DNA of 64,000 nucleotides from Mycobacterium paragordonae (GTDB lineage: Bacteria; Actinomycetota; Actinomycetes; Mycobacteriales; Mycobacteriaceae), in NCBI RefSeq assembly GCF_003614435.1, contig NZ_CP025546.1, positions 6,324,001 through 6,388,000 on the forward strand, written 5' to 3'. The notes under the pieces are model-generated. The model was not told where the DNA came from. It saw only the letters and a list, made by a program, of their open reading frames with translations, and did no database searches. Each line of letters opens with the position of its first letter. Position 1 is the first letter of the stretch. Position numbers and translations under genes: made by a program. This document shows positions 55,630-63,796 of this stretch, in pieces.

Positions 55630-56391
55630 TCACCTGTGCAGGTCGGCCACCAGTGGCCGGTGATCCGAGATCGGCATCAGATCGGCGACCGTCGCGCCGG
55701 CGCGCAACTCCTTGTCGTCGGTGACGATGTGGTCGAGCTGACGAGTCGGCGCGTCGGCGGGAAACGTCGCCGCGGCAGCCAGCGGACGCATACGTGTCCA
55801 GCGGTGCACGGGGGCCGGCGTGAGGTTGAGGTCACCGACCAGCAGCCGCGGCCCGGGCAGGCCGCGCAGGTCGCGGACCAGCCGGCGCAGCTGGCGCACA
55901 TTCCACGCCGGCACGAAAGACAGGTGGGTGTTGGCCACCGTCATCAGCCCCAGCGGCGTCTGCAGCCGGGCGATCACCGCGGCTCGCGGCTCCTCGTCGA
56001 CGATCATCACCTTGTTGGGCCCGGGCAGGTACATCGGGAAGCGCATCGGGATGCGGGGTAGCCGCACCACCTGCCAGCTGGTCGCCGGGAACCGCGACAG
56101 CAACGCGATGCCGTAGGCCGCGGTCCCGGGTTGTTCCCGCCCGGTGGCGGCCATCCAGGTCGCCCCCGGCGTTCCCGAAATGGCGGCCACAAACCTGTGC
56201 TCCACCGCGCCCATCGCCTCGGCCGCGGCCGCGGTCAGATCGGCCCGACCGGAGCGCGGCTGGTCGAAATCGACCTCCTGCAACGCCAGGATGTCGGGAT
56301 CGAGTCGGCGCACACAGTCCCGCAGGCGCTGCGGATCGACCCCGTCACCGACCGTGCGGCCGTGCAGGATGTTGAAGGTCGCTATCCGCAC
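55630..56391 (-). CDS. Endonuclease/exonuclease/phosphatase-fold protein
   Basis: 253 residues from GTG 56391 (VRIATFNILHG), overlapping the methyltransferase by 10 bp. EEP motifs: TFNILHG, ILALQEVDFD, NTHLSF, VGDLNLTP, QLDHIVTD, ISDHRPLVADL. Metal-dependent phosphodiesterase or nuclease; in this setting perhaps a phospholipase-like or nucleotide-sugar hydrolase step. Last gene of the five-gene operon. Confidence 0.9.
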   Translation of the reverse strand: MRIATFNILHGRTVGDGVDPQRLRDCVRRLDPDILALQEVDFDQPRSGRADLTAAAAEAMGAVEHRFVAAISGTPGATWMAATGREQPGTAAYGIALLSRFPATSWQVVRLPRIPMRFPMYLPGPNKVMIVDEEPRAAVIARLQTPLGLMTVANTHLSFVPAWNVRQLRRLVRDLRGLPGPRLLVGDLNLTPAPVHRWTRMRPLAAAATFPADAPTRQLDHIVTDDKELRAGATVADLMPISDHRPLVADLHR

Positions 56392-57023
56392 ATCTGCTCC
56401 TGCACGCCGGGCAGCTGCTCCCGCGCCGCCACCGAGCGGCCGTCGCCGGTGTCGAAAACGTCGATGACGACGTCGTCGTCGCGGTACCGGCCCAGCGGTG
56501 CCAGTCCGGGCGTATCGGCGATGACGGCGTGGGCAGCGTCCCCGGTGAGCGGATAGTCGGCCACCGGGTGCCGCCAATGGGCGGCGATGACTATGGCGCC
56601 GGGCAGCAGTCGGGGACATTCCCGTCGCAGGACTTCGGCCAGGGTGTCCGCCGCCAGGTAATAGGCGACCTCGCTCAGCACCAGCAGGTCGAACGGGCCG
56701 GCCGGCCAGGGTTCGTCCAGGGATCCCTGCGACAGCGTGACGCGGTCGCGGCGCCCGCTCTCCCGGAGTCGCGCATCAGCCGCGCGGATGGCGACGTCGG
56801 CCACGTCGACGGCGGTTACCTGATCGCAGCGCTGCACCAACCGTTCGGTCAGCGTCCCGATCGAGCAACCCGGCTCGAAAGCATGCCGATAGCGCCGGCC
56901 GGGCAGCAGCGCCAACGCGATCGCGTACTTGCGCTCTTCGTACCAGCGCGTCGACAACTCCCACGGGTCGTCCGCGTCCGCGTAGATCCGGTCGAAGTAG
57001 GCGTCGGGCAGCCGCGCGGTCAC
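56382..57023 (-). CDS. SAM-dependent methyltransferase (NodS-like)
   Basis: 213 residues from GTG 57023, overlapping the PIG-L stop as GTGA. YFDRIYADADDPWELSTRWYEERKYAIALALLP is the NodS-type N-terminus. The SAM-binding motif I is FEPGCSIGTLTERL, followed by VTAVDVADVAIRAA and FDLLVLSEVAYYLA. NodS N-methylates a sugar amine after deacetylation, which would suit the PIG-L deacetylase next to it (inference). Confidence 0.9.
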   Translation of the reverse strand: MTARLPDAYFDRIYADADDPWELSTRWYEERKYAIALALLPGRRYRHAFEPGCSIGTLTERLVQRCDQVTAVDVADVAIRAADARLRESGRRDRVTLSQGSLDEPWPAGPFDLLVLSEVAYYLAADTLAEVLRRECPRLLPGAIVIAAHWRHPVADYPLTGDAAHAVIADTPGLAPLGRYRDDDVVIDVFDTGDGRSVAAREQLPGVQEQMCG

Positions 57024-57772
57024 CGGAAAACCACCTCCCCCACCGCAAGTAGCCGCTGCAGTGTGAACGGTGGCAGTACCGGATCCGGTCCGTCGAACTG
57101 ACTCGGGAAGCATTGTGCTGCTTTGCTTTTGCGTTCCACCGCCCACTGCTCGACCGGCACCGAGAAAGCCCGGTCCCAGGGCACGTCCGGGTCCCCGGGA
57201 ACCGCCCAATGCCACATCCACACCGGATACTCCAGCAGGGTGCGGCCGGCGCGTTCGCACGCGGTCGCTGCTGCGCGTCCCACTGCCTCGTGGTCGGGAT
57301 GACCGTCACCACGCCAGGTCGCCGCGCACCACGACGCGGGCGCGCAGTCCTGCAGAATCTCGCCGAGCAACCCGGTGAGATGATCCTCGTGTTCGGCCAA
57401 CCGCCCGTCCGGCAACCCGAGCGTCAGCGGCGCATCGACACCCAAAATCGCTGCGGCATTGAGCAACTCGTCTCGGCGGGCTCCTTCGAGCCGAACTCGC
57501 TCGGACACCGACGCCGCTGGGTGCGCGGCCCCGCCGTCACTGACGGAGACGACCCGGACGGCGACGCCCGCGGCGACGAGTTGGGCGACAGTCGCACCCA
57601 GGCCCAAGGTCTCGTCGTCGGGGTGTGCCCCAACGACGATCAGGGAGCTGCACCCGGTCAGGTCCAGTGGGGGTGGCCGGCGCGCGCCCAACCACTGGCG
57701 CACCGGGGTCCCGCCGCCGTCCAGGGGTTTGGCCGCGAACCGCGGCCCGTTGGTCGGCGGCGGCGCCCTCAA
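57020..57772 (-). CDS. PIG-L family deacetylase
   Basis: 250 residues if started at TTG 57772, which overlaps the preceding gene's TGA. Zinc motif VVGAHPDDETLGLG and the second metal His region GDGHPDHEAVG. The family removes N-acetyl groups from GlcNAc-containing compounds, as in mycothiol or GPI synthesis. Between an acyl-CoA dehydrogenase-like and a methyltransferase gene. Confidence 0.9.
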   Translation of the reverse strand: MRAPPPTNGPRFAAKPLDGGGTPVRQWLGARRPPPLDLTGCSSLIVVGAHPDDETLGLGATVAQLVAAGVAVRVVSVSDGGAAHPAASVSERVRLEGARRDELLNAAAILGVDAPLTLGLPDGRLAEHEDHLTGLLGEILQDCAPASWCAATWRGDGHPDHEAVGRAAATACERAGRTLLEYPVWMWHWAVPGDPDVPWDRAFSVPVEQWAVERKSKAAQCFPSQFDGPDPVLPPFTLQRLLAVGEVVFR

Positions 57773-58716
57773 CGGCTGGGCCGGCCGGCCAGCCGGCCGA
57801 GCTCGGCAAGGTCGCGCTCGGCGTGACTCTGCCGTATGTAGATGGTCAGGTCGGCCACTCGCTGTGCGTGCCGGCCATCCTGGCACAGCGGGCCGGGCCC
57901 GAGCGCGCGTCCGGTGCGGGTGATCGCTTCGTCGACCGCGTGTTCAACGACTGCACGCACGCGTCGGGCCAGCAGCTGAGCGGTGCCGGCGCGGTCGAAC
58001 GGGTCCGCGTCGATCTGCGCCGCCGCCGCGGCCAGCATCGCGTCACCGGCGGCGAGCGCGGCATCTACGGCCCCGAGGTGGGCGAGGGCGTAGGCGTCGG
58101 CCGATTCGCTGCGGGCGCAGCGGTACAGCGGGTCGGCTACCCGGCGGGCGCCGCCCAGCCAGCAGGCGGCGACCCCGATCGCGCCGTGCCAGAAGCCGGC
58201 ACGGTTCAGGTAGTCCCCGGGCTCACCGACCAGGATCGCTTGCACATTGTTGAACTGCACCGAGCGGGTGTCGCTGCCCGCCATGCCCGGGTTCCACCAG
58301 GTGCTGGGCAGCGGCTTCACGCCGGCGTCGGTGAGGGTGACGGCGAACAACCCCCGCTCGCCGTCCTCCAGCTGCGCCGAGACCAGGGCGTTCGTGCAGA
58401 AGCCGGCGCCCGAACACCACACCTTGGTGCCGTTGAGCAGGAACTCGTCACCGGACACGCTGGTGGCGATCAATTTCGCATCGGACGCTTCGGCCGCCCA
58501 CACCCCCCACAGCTGGGTCGGCTCGGGCGGCTTGCCGCCCAATTCGTGCAGGATGGCCACGGCGTCGACGTGGGCCTCGGCGATACGGGCCGCCGCGATG
58601 TCGTCCTGGGCCAATCGTGTCAGCTGCTGCAGGCGTTCCGCGGTGTATCCCGCCGCCGGCAATGGCAGTTCCAATCGCCCCGATTCCAGCCAGTGTTGAA
58701 CTAATCCCGCGGTCAT
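57769..58716 (-). CDS. Acyl-CoA dehydrogenase-like flavoprotein
   Basis: 315 residues from ATG 58716, overlapping the GT2 stop as ATGA. ACAD middle-domain features: LNGTKVWCSGAGFCTNALVSA, MAGSDTRSVQFNNVQAILVGEPGDYLNRAGFW, and a shortened C-terminal helical domain. About 60-70 residues shorter than classical ACADs, and the usual catalytic Glu region is not evident. It may oxidise a carrier- or sugar-linked substrate instead of a fatty acyl-CoA (inference). Confidence 0.87.
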   Translation of the reverse strand: MTAGLVQHWLESGRLELPLPAAGYTAERLQQLTRLAQDDIAAARIAEAHVDAVAILHELGGKPPEPTQLWGVWAAEASDAKLIATSVSGDEFLLNGTKVWCSGAGFCTNALVSAQLEDGERGLFAVTLTDAGVKPLPSTWWNPGMAGSDTRSVQFNNVQAILVGEPGDYLNRAGFWHGAIGVAACWLGGARRVADPLYRCARSESADAYALAHLGAVDAALAAGDAMLAAAAAQIDADPFDRAGTAQLLARRVRAVVEHAVDEAITRTGRALGPGPLCQDGRHAQRVADLTIYIRQSHAERDLAELGRLAGRPSR

Positions 58717-59429
58717 GCGACATCCCCCGTCGCGCTTTCAGAAAGCGTGCTCAAATGATCAGCAAATCCGCGTGGCGCCCGAGCCTGGATTCGTGCCGAA
58801 GTAATAACCGATCGTGCGGTGTCTCGGCAAATTCGGTAGCCAGCATGCTCGAACCGCGCTACCAAGTCAACATCTTCACCGGAGGTCAAGGCCCGGAAAC
58901 CACCGACGCGCCAATACGCCCGTGAGCTGAAAGCCATGTTGGCGCCATGAACATGGTCGTGGTCATCGTCGACGCGTGCGTCGTAAGCGTCCTCGTACCG
59001 GTCTACTACTTCGCTGCGATGCTGTTGCCAGTCAGTGACCCGGACCAGGCCCAGGAACATGTCCGCTGCGCAGTCCAGCTGCCGCACCAGCCAATCCGGG
59101 TTCACCGTGCTGTCCGCATCGGTGGTGGCGTACCAACTATTCGCATCCGGCCCGCAGATCTCGCGGGCGAAATCGAACCCCGCGGCCCGCGCCGCACCCA
59201 CATTGCGGGATTCGACGCGAACAAAATGCACATCGGTTCCGTATTGACCGGCCAGTTCGGCGCTCTCGTCCTCGCTGGCGTCGAGCACCACGACGATGGT
59301 GACCGGGATGGAAACACACAGCGCGGCGGTCACTACCGCGGACAGACAGTGCGGGAGACGCTCCCGTTCGTTGTGCGCTGGAATGACTACGGCAACCTGG
59401 TCGTAGGTGTGCGACGCTGCGGCTGACAT
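58713..59429 (-). CDS. Family 2 glycosyltransferase, first gene of a five-gene operon
   Basis: 238 residues from ATG 59429. GT2 motifs: VAVVIPAHNERERLPHCL, VVLDASEDES, ESRNVGAARAAGFDFA, the metal-binding ATTDADSTVNPDWL, and MAFSSRAYWRVGGF...GEDVDLVAR. Cytosolic, no membrane helix. Starts the chain GT2, ACAD, PIG-L, methyltransferase, EEP, in which every junction overlaps. Confidence 0.92.
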   Translation of the reverse strand: MSAAASHTYDQVAVVIPAHNERERLPHCLSAVVTAALCVSIPVTIVVVLDASEDESAELAGQYGTDVHFVRVESRNVGAARAAGFDFAREICGPDANSWYATTDADSTVNPDWLVRQLDCAADMFLGLVRVTDWQQHRSEVVDRYEDAYDARVDDDHDHVHGANMAFSSRAYWRVGGFRALTSGEDVDLVARFEHAGYRICRDTARSVITSARIQARAPRGFADHLSTLSESATGDVA

Positions 59430-59531
59430 AATGAATATAATTTCCCGTTTGGATACCGACTAAACGGTTGAGCGACAGCACAACCCGGCATCAGGTTGCC
59501 AACGGCCACCGCCGGGTATGCCGTAGCAACC

Positions 59532-60086
59532 ATGAATTCGCCTCCCGAGCCCCGCGAACTTCGAGAAGCGCTGCGCGGCGCGGTGTCGGCGCTCAAAGAG
59601 CACGGCCCCCCGTTCGCGCTCGCGGGCAGCTACGCACTGTGGGCATACGGCGCCCCCGAACCGACCCATGACGTCGACATCGTGGTGGCCGAGGCGGACG
59701 TGCCGGCGGCGGCCACCACCCTCGGCAAAGCCGGATTCCGAATCGAACGTCCGCCGGAGGACTGGCTGTTCAAGGCCCACTTCGGCGAGACGGTCGTCGA
59801 TGTCCTGCACCGGGTCAACGGCGTGACGGTGACTGCGGATGCGCTGGACTGTGCCGAGCAGCGTGTGGTGCTGGCCCTCCTGATCCCGGTGCTGCCGCCC
59901 ACCACGGTGTTCATCCAGAAACTCCGCGCCCTCACCGAGCACTACTGCGATTTCGCCAAACTGATTCCGGCCGCGCGCGCCATCCGGGAGCAACTGGACT
60001 GGGATCGCATCGCTGCCGAAACGGCGGACAACGATTTCGCGGCGGCTTTCCTGGTGTTGGCCGGACGGCTGGGCCTCACCGAGTAA
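59532..60086 (+). CDS. Nucleotidyltransferase-fold protein
   Basis: 184 residues from ATG 59532. LAGSYALWAYGAPEPTHDVDIVVAEADV is the nucleotidyltransferase motif GS-x(n)-DxDhhV with both metal Asp residues. FIQKLRALTEHYCDFAKLIPAARAIREQLDW follows. Similar to minimal and AbiEii-type nucleotidyltransferases. No antitoxin-like or HEPN partner is evident next to it, so it need not be a toxin. Confidence 0.82.
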   Translation: MNSPPEPRELREALRGAVSALKEHGPPFALAGSYALWAYGAPEPTHDVDIVVAEADVPAAATTLGKAGFRIERPPEDWLFKAHFGETVVDVLHRVNGVTVTADALDCAEQRVVLALLIPVLPPTTVFIQKLRALTEHYCDFAKLIPAARAIREQLDWDRIAAETADNDFAAAFLVLAGRLGLTE

Positions 60087-60116
60087 ATCCGGCGAATGCG
60101 GGTATCTCCCAGCACC

Positions 60117-60287
60117 ATGGACCCGCAACCGAGTCGTGGACTCCGCCGTGACCAGGACCTCGAAGACGTGGTCGACGAACTCCAGCAGAACGTTACCGAC
60201 GAACGCCGGGAGCAGGACGTGCCCGGCAACGCGACCGAGCGTGCAGAGGCTCCGGTGCACGGATCGGAGGACGAACCTCCGGACTGA
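60117..60287 (+). CDS. Small hydrophilic protein
   Basis: 56 residues from ATG 60117; an upstream start at 60096 is possible. Charged and proline-containing (LRRDQDLEDVVDELQQNVTDERREQD), no membrane segment, probably disordered. The stop touches the convergent gene's stop. Not recognised; the weak ribosome site lowers confidence. Confidence 0.55.
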   Translation: MDPQPSRGLRRDQDLEDVVDELQQNVTDERREQDVPGNATERAEAPVHGSEDEPPD

Positions 60288-60545
60288 TCAGTGGTTCCGG
60301 AGCTTTTGAACCAGTTTGTCCTTCGTCAGACTCGAATACCCGGACATCCCCAGCTCTTTGGCCCGCTTCTTCAGCTCCGGAACGGTCCAGTCCGCATACG
60401 ATCCGGACTTGCCGCCCTTGCGCGCGACCTTGGACTTACCCTGTCCAGCGGCCGCATTCGAGATCCGCGCGGCCTTCTCCTTCGAGTCGCCCTTCTTGCG
60501 CAAGTCCTCGTAAAGCTTCTCGTTCTTGATGGACGAATTCGGCAC
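60288..60545 (-). CDS. Small Rho-N/SAP-like DNA/RNA-binding protein
   Basis: 85 residues from GTG 60545, with TAGGAGG eight nt upstream; GTG 60554 would lie on the ribosome site. N-terminal IKNEKLYEDLRKKGDSKEKAARISNAAA resembles short plasmid-stabilisation/DUF7218-type proteins. The basic middle (KSKVARKGGKSG) and C-terminal WTVPELKKRAKELGMSGYSSLTKDKLVQKL form a Rho N-terminal/SAP-like helical motif. Probable nucleic-acid-binding protein. Confidence 0.87.
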   Translation of the reverse strand: MPNSSIKNEKLYEDLRKKGDSKEKAARISNAAAGQGKSKVARKGGKSGSYADWTVPELKKRAKELGMSGYSSLTKDKLVQKLRNH

Positions 60546-60940
60546 AGCTGCCACCTCCTACGATGTCTCCGCAGCCAGAGTGCCCGGTTGATCCCTGCTC
60601 AAACCGCCTTTCCGGTCGGCGAAATGATCTGCCGGACGGGGTTTTTGACGCGGTCGGGAACGAATCGTTCCGCCAGCGACGTCATGGCTTCGGTTGCCCT
60701 GGCCGCGATGCCCTGCGGACCAGCGCGGCGCGGAAGCACTGCATTGCGTCCGACGTGCACCGCGGGAGCGTCGGAGCGGGCCCAGAGCCCCGGCCCGCCG
60801 ACATCGCCGTCGGGCGTCGCCTGATTAATGACGTTTCAGCACTAGCCGCGGGCATGGCGAGCCGAATACCCTTGTCGTGATTCACCAAACGGTTCTCTCC
60901 GCCGAGTTTTTGCTCGTTTCAGGTGGGTACGACAGAGGCA
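60546..60940. other. 395-bp gap with no certain gene
   Basis: Possible very short minus-strand frame 60685-60599 (MTSLAERFVPDRV..., 28 residues) with good codon use, perhaps the 3' end of a decayed gene. Longer frames on both strands look unlike mycobacterial proteins. It probably holds promoters for the flanking genes. Confidence 0.4.
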
Positions 60941-61390
60941 ATGCATGTGAGCAACGGAGGCAATGACCTCGCCGGCGTGGTCGCGATCAGCGCTTCCGCA
61001 GGAGGCGTCGAAGCGCTGACCCAGTTGGCGGCCGGGCTGTCGACGGATCTGCCATATACGTTCCTCATCGCACTACATTTGCCGAAGCCAGCAGATGCCC
61101 TGTTTCCCACACTGCCGGCCACTGCGGCCAACGCCGGGCTACTGGATTATCAGGTCACCGCGGCAGACGTCGGAACGATACTCGGCGAGTTGCCGCAGCG
61201 TGAGATCGACGAGACCGACCCGGACCCCGACACGGCGCTCAACCTGGAACACCGTTTCGCCATGGCGGCAGGTCACGGTCCGATGCATCGGCGCTACACG
61301 CAGTTCGCCGATGAGACAGAACAGGCGCTGGCCGTACTGAGCGAGCGACGCGGCGGTGTGCCTACCCACTCGGGCGCCGTCGGTGACTAG
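60941..61390 (+). CDS. CheB-like protein with an apparent internal deletion
   Basis: 149 residues from ATG 60941. LAGVVAISASAGGVEALTQLAAGLSTDLPYTFLIALHLP matches the start of a CheB methylesterase domain, including the nucleophile Ser in SASAGG. After PTLPATAANAG the sequence jumps to a segment like the end of the domain (LLDYQVTAADVGTILGELPQ), so the part with the catalytic His and Asp is missing. A short remnant of the usual C-terminal extension follows. Likely a non-functional in-frame deletion product. Overlaps the STAS-ATPase gene. Confidence 0.72.
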   Translation: MHVSNGGNDLAGVVAISASAGGVEALTQLAAGLSTDLPYTFLIALHLPKPADALFPTLPATAANAGLLDYQVTAADVGTILGELPQREIDETDPDPDTALNLEHRFAMAAGHGPMHRRYTQFADETEQALAVLSERRGGVPTHSGAVGD

Positions 61391-62153
61391 CTGTGGTCGC
61401 TCCATCGTCATCGCCACGGATCGCCATGGCGACTCAGCCGTCCTGCGTGCCGACGGCGTGCTGGACAGCTCAACCTACCGGAGTCTGCGTGACAGCGTGA
61501 TCAACGCGGCGCTGGACGAGCCCCAGGCGGTGATTGTCGACGTGGACCGGCTGGCCGTGCCGTCCCCGTCGGCCTGGTCAGTGTTCACCAGCGCGCGCTG
61601 GCACGTCAACATCTGGCCGGATGTAGCGATCATGTTGGTAGCCAGTGACATTCGTGACCGCCGGGCCATCGCCCGCTGTGGCGTGGCCCGATACGTGCCG
61701 GTACACCCGACCTGCCACGCCGCCCTGCTTGCCGCTGACGTCGTCAGCTGGCACAGCCGTCGCCGGGGACGTGCTGAGCTGCCGCGCAGCCGGGCCGGCA
61801 TCCGCCTGGCCCGCGCCATGATCGACGGATGGCTCACCGCCTGGTCATGTGACCGGCTGATACCGGTGGCCAGCACCGTCGCGACGGTTTTCATCGAGAA
61901 CGTGCTGGAACACACCGACAGCGCACCGGTCTTGATAGTGGAAACCTGCCAAGACACCGTGACGGTCGCCGTCGAGGATGGTAGTCATCGACCGGCGGGC
62001 AGGCACGAAGACGCCGGCAGCGGCGCCGACATCGTTTCCGGCCTGGCCATCGTCTCGGTCTTGTGCCGCGCCTGGGGCAGCACGCCGACATCATCCGGCA
62101 AAACGGTGTGGGCGCTGGTGGGTTCCGAAAATCGGCTCGAAGCCCGCGGGTAG
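61383..62153 (+). CDS. STAS plus HATPase regulatory protein
   Basis: 256 residues from GTG 61383, overlapping the CheB-like stop. Residues 5-110 form a STAS-like domain (ADGVLDSSTYRSLRDSVINAALDEPQAVIVDVDRL, the region of anti-sigma-factor antagonists). Residues 140-250 form a HATPase with the N-box TVFIENVLEHT and the G-box region GLAIVSVLCRAWGSTPTSSGKTVWA. This fusion is typical of partner-switching regulators of actinobacterial stress sigma factors. Its target is not in the window. Confidence 0.82.
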   Translation: MTSCGRSIVIATDRHGDSAVLRADGVLDSSTYRSLRDSVINAALDEPQAVIVDVDRLAVPSPSAWSVFTSARWHVNIWPDVAIMLVASDIRDRRAIARCGVARYVPVHPTCHAALLAADVVSWHSRRRGRAELPRSRAGIRLARAMIDGWLTAWSCDRLIPVASTVATVFIENVLEHTDSAPVLIVETCQDTVTVAVEDGSHRPAGRHEDAGSGADIVSGLAIVSVLCRAWGSTPTSSGKTVWALVGSENRLEARG

Positions 62154-62174
62154 TGTTCGAATTATTCGGCAACG

Positions 62175-62540
62175 CTAGCCGCCAGAGCCGCTCGAGCGGG
62201 TCAACGGTCGCTACCTGTTCCACAAGAGCTGCGCCGGGCCGTCATATTCGGCCGCAACGACCTTGTGAAGGACGCGCCCATCTCCCGCGTGGACCTGCTG
62301 GGGTGTCGAACACGCTGATGCGTTGACCGCGCTTGATTTCGGCTGCCGATTGACGACGTGCGGCCGCTGATCGGTAATGCGTTCGTCGATCCCGACAGTG
62401 CAGGCCAGACGGTGGTGGAGGCAGTCAACAGGCGCGGCCGTCCGACTCGCGTTGGGGTGCGGTGCACGTCGTTTCCCGACCCAGACGGAGGTGTCGGCGG
62501 ATCGCTGCTGTTATTGGAGGTCCTGCCTGATAACGGCTAA
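62175..62540 (+). pseudogene. Decayed CheR-PAS signalling gene
   Basis: Fragments in different frames align to one ancestral protein: ERVNGRYLFHK, then after a one-base shift ELRRAVIFGRNDLVKDAPISRVDLLGCR (the CheR methyltransferase region), then NTLM in another frame ending at a stop. After a deletion comes GLPIDDVRPLIGNAF...EAVNRRGRPTRVGVRC, the PAS-type tail of CheB/CheR/PAS fusions, ending at 62540. Together with the deleted CheB-like gene at 60941 it is the wreck of a chemotaxis-like sensory locus. Confidence 0.78.
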
Positions 62541-62647
62541 TCAACGCCTAATTTCCGGCAGATCCGACCCCCGCACGCCCTGTCCAGTAAGCGAATCGCT
62601 TGCTCCAAGCCGTTTGCCTGGTGCGCGACCCGGTAACCCAACCATGC

Positions 62648-63784
62648 GTGAGGATCGCCATTGTCTGGGGCGACGACGTCTGCGCTGGCAACCAGGATCT
62701 CGTCGGAGATGAATTAGAGAACGATTTCGGAAGACTCAGCGCGGCGCTGGCCGCCCATGGCCACACCGTGACGAGCCACCCTCGTGACGGCGTCGGTGCG
62801 CTCGCGCCGGTTTCCCCGGCAAAGGTGCTGCCGTTCGTCGGCGACTGGGCCGCCACGTTGTACCGTCAGTGGTCCAGCGAACCGCCGGACGTCGTGCACA
62901 GCTTCGGATGGCTGGGCGGACTGGCCGCACAACTGGCGGCCCGCCGCAATCACTTGATCACCGTGCAGAGCTTCTACGGCCTGGCCGCAACAATTTCCGG
63001 CGCGCGCAACGGACGGTCCGCAGATTCCGAACGGGCTCGCCTCGAACCGCTGCTGATCCGCGGCGCCGCCTGGGTGACGGCCGGCAGCAGCGCGGAACTC
63101 GATGTGATCACAAGATTGCGCCGCAATCGGGCCCGTACCTCTGTCCTGTCGACCGGGATCGACGTCGAACGCTACGCCTGCACCGATCCCACCTGGCTGG
63201 ACAACGGTACCCACCGGATAGTGCAGGTTGCGCCGAACCTGCAGCCCTGCAATGGATTCGACAAGACCATCCAAGTACTACCGCACGTGCCGGACAGTGA
63301 ACTCGTGATCGCGGAGACGTCCGTCAATGATGCCCGCAACAAGCGCGAGCGGACCAAGCTCAAGCGCATGGCCACCGAATTGGGCGTGAGCAGCCGCGTC
63401 CACTTCGCGGGTTGCGTTGCCTCCGAGGATATTCCGCCGCTGCTCTGGTCCGCCGACGTGGTGGCCTGCACTCCCCGGCTGGCGCCGCGCGCCACCTCGG
63501 CGTTGCAGGCCATGGCCGCCGGACGGGTCGTCGTCGGAACGGCCGTCGGGGCTTTGATGGACACTGTCGTCGGGAACGTCACCGGCCTGCTGGTGTCCCC
63601 GACCAAGCCGCACGAACTGGCCGGAGCATTGAAAACGATGCAGCAGCAGCGTTTTCAGCGTCAGAGCATGGGTTCGGCCGGTCGCTCCCGGGTGATGTCA
63701 CGTTTCACCTGGGACCGCATCGCCCAAGACGCTTTGAGCATCTATCACCAGGCGAGTCACGCCAAAGTCAGCGCCATAGCCTAG
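62648..63784 (+). CDS. Family 4 glycosyltransferase
   Basis: 378 residues from GTG 62648 (VRIAIVWGDDVC); the frame is open to 62600. GT-B fold with N-terminal domain VVHSFGWLGGLAAQLAARR and a C-terminal domain with VAPNLQPCNGFDKTIQVLPHVPDSELVIA, VHFAGCVASEDIPPLLWSADVVACTP, and SALQAMAAGRVVVGTAVGALMDTV. In the last segment the Glu of the usual EAMA motif is replaced by Gln (LQAMAAG), which could affect nucleotide-sugar binding. Substrate unknown. Confidence 0.88.
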   Translation: MRIAIVWGDDVCAGNQDLVGDELENDFGRLSAALAAHGHTVTSHPRDGVGALAPVSPAKVLPFVGDWAATLYRQWSSEPPDVVHSFGWLGGLAAQLAARRNHLITVQSFYGLAATISGARNGRSADSERARLEPLLIRGAAWVTAGSSAELDVITRLRRNRARTSVLSTGIDVERYACTDPTWLDNGTHRIVQVAPNLQPCNGFDKTIQVLPHVPDSELVIAETSVNDARNKRERTKLKRMATELGVSSRVHFAGCVASEDIPPLLWSADVVACTPRLAPRATSALQAMAAGRVVVGTAVGALMDTVVGNVTGLLVSPTKPHELAGALKTMQQQRFQRQSMGSAGRSRVMSRFTWDRIAQDALSIYHQASHAKVSAIA

Positions 63785-63796
63785 GACAAAGAAACC

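Noticed and set aside
56392..56619. Arg-rich N-terminal extension of the EEP protein
   Set aside because: It lies over the methyltransferase gene in another frame; the domain begins at GTG 56391.
59532..60287. Toxin-antitoxin pair of nucleotidyltransferase and small downstream protein
   Set aside because: The small protein has no antitoxin or HEPN features and a weak ribosome site, so the pairing cannot be supported.
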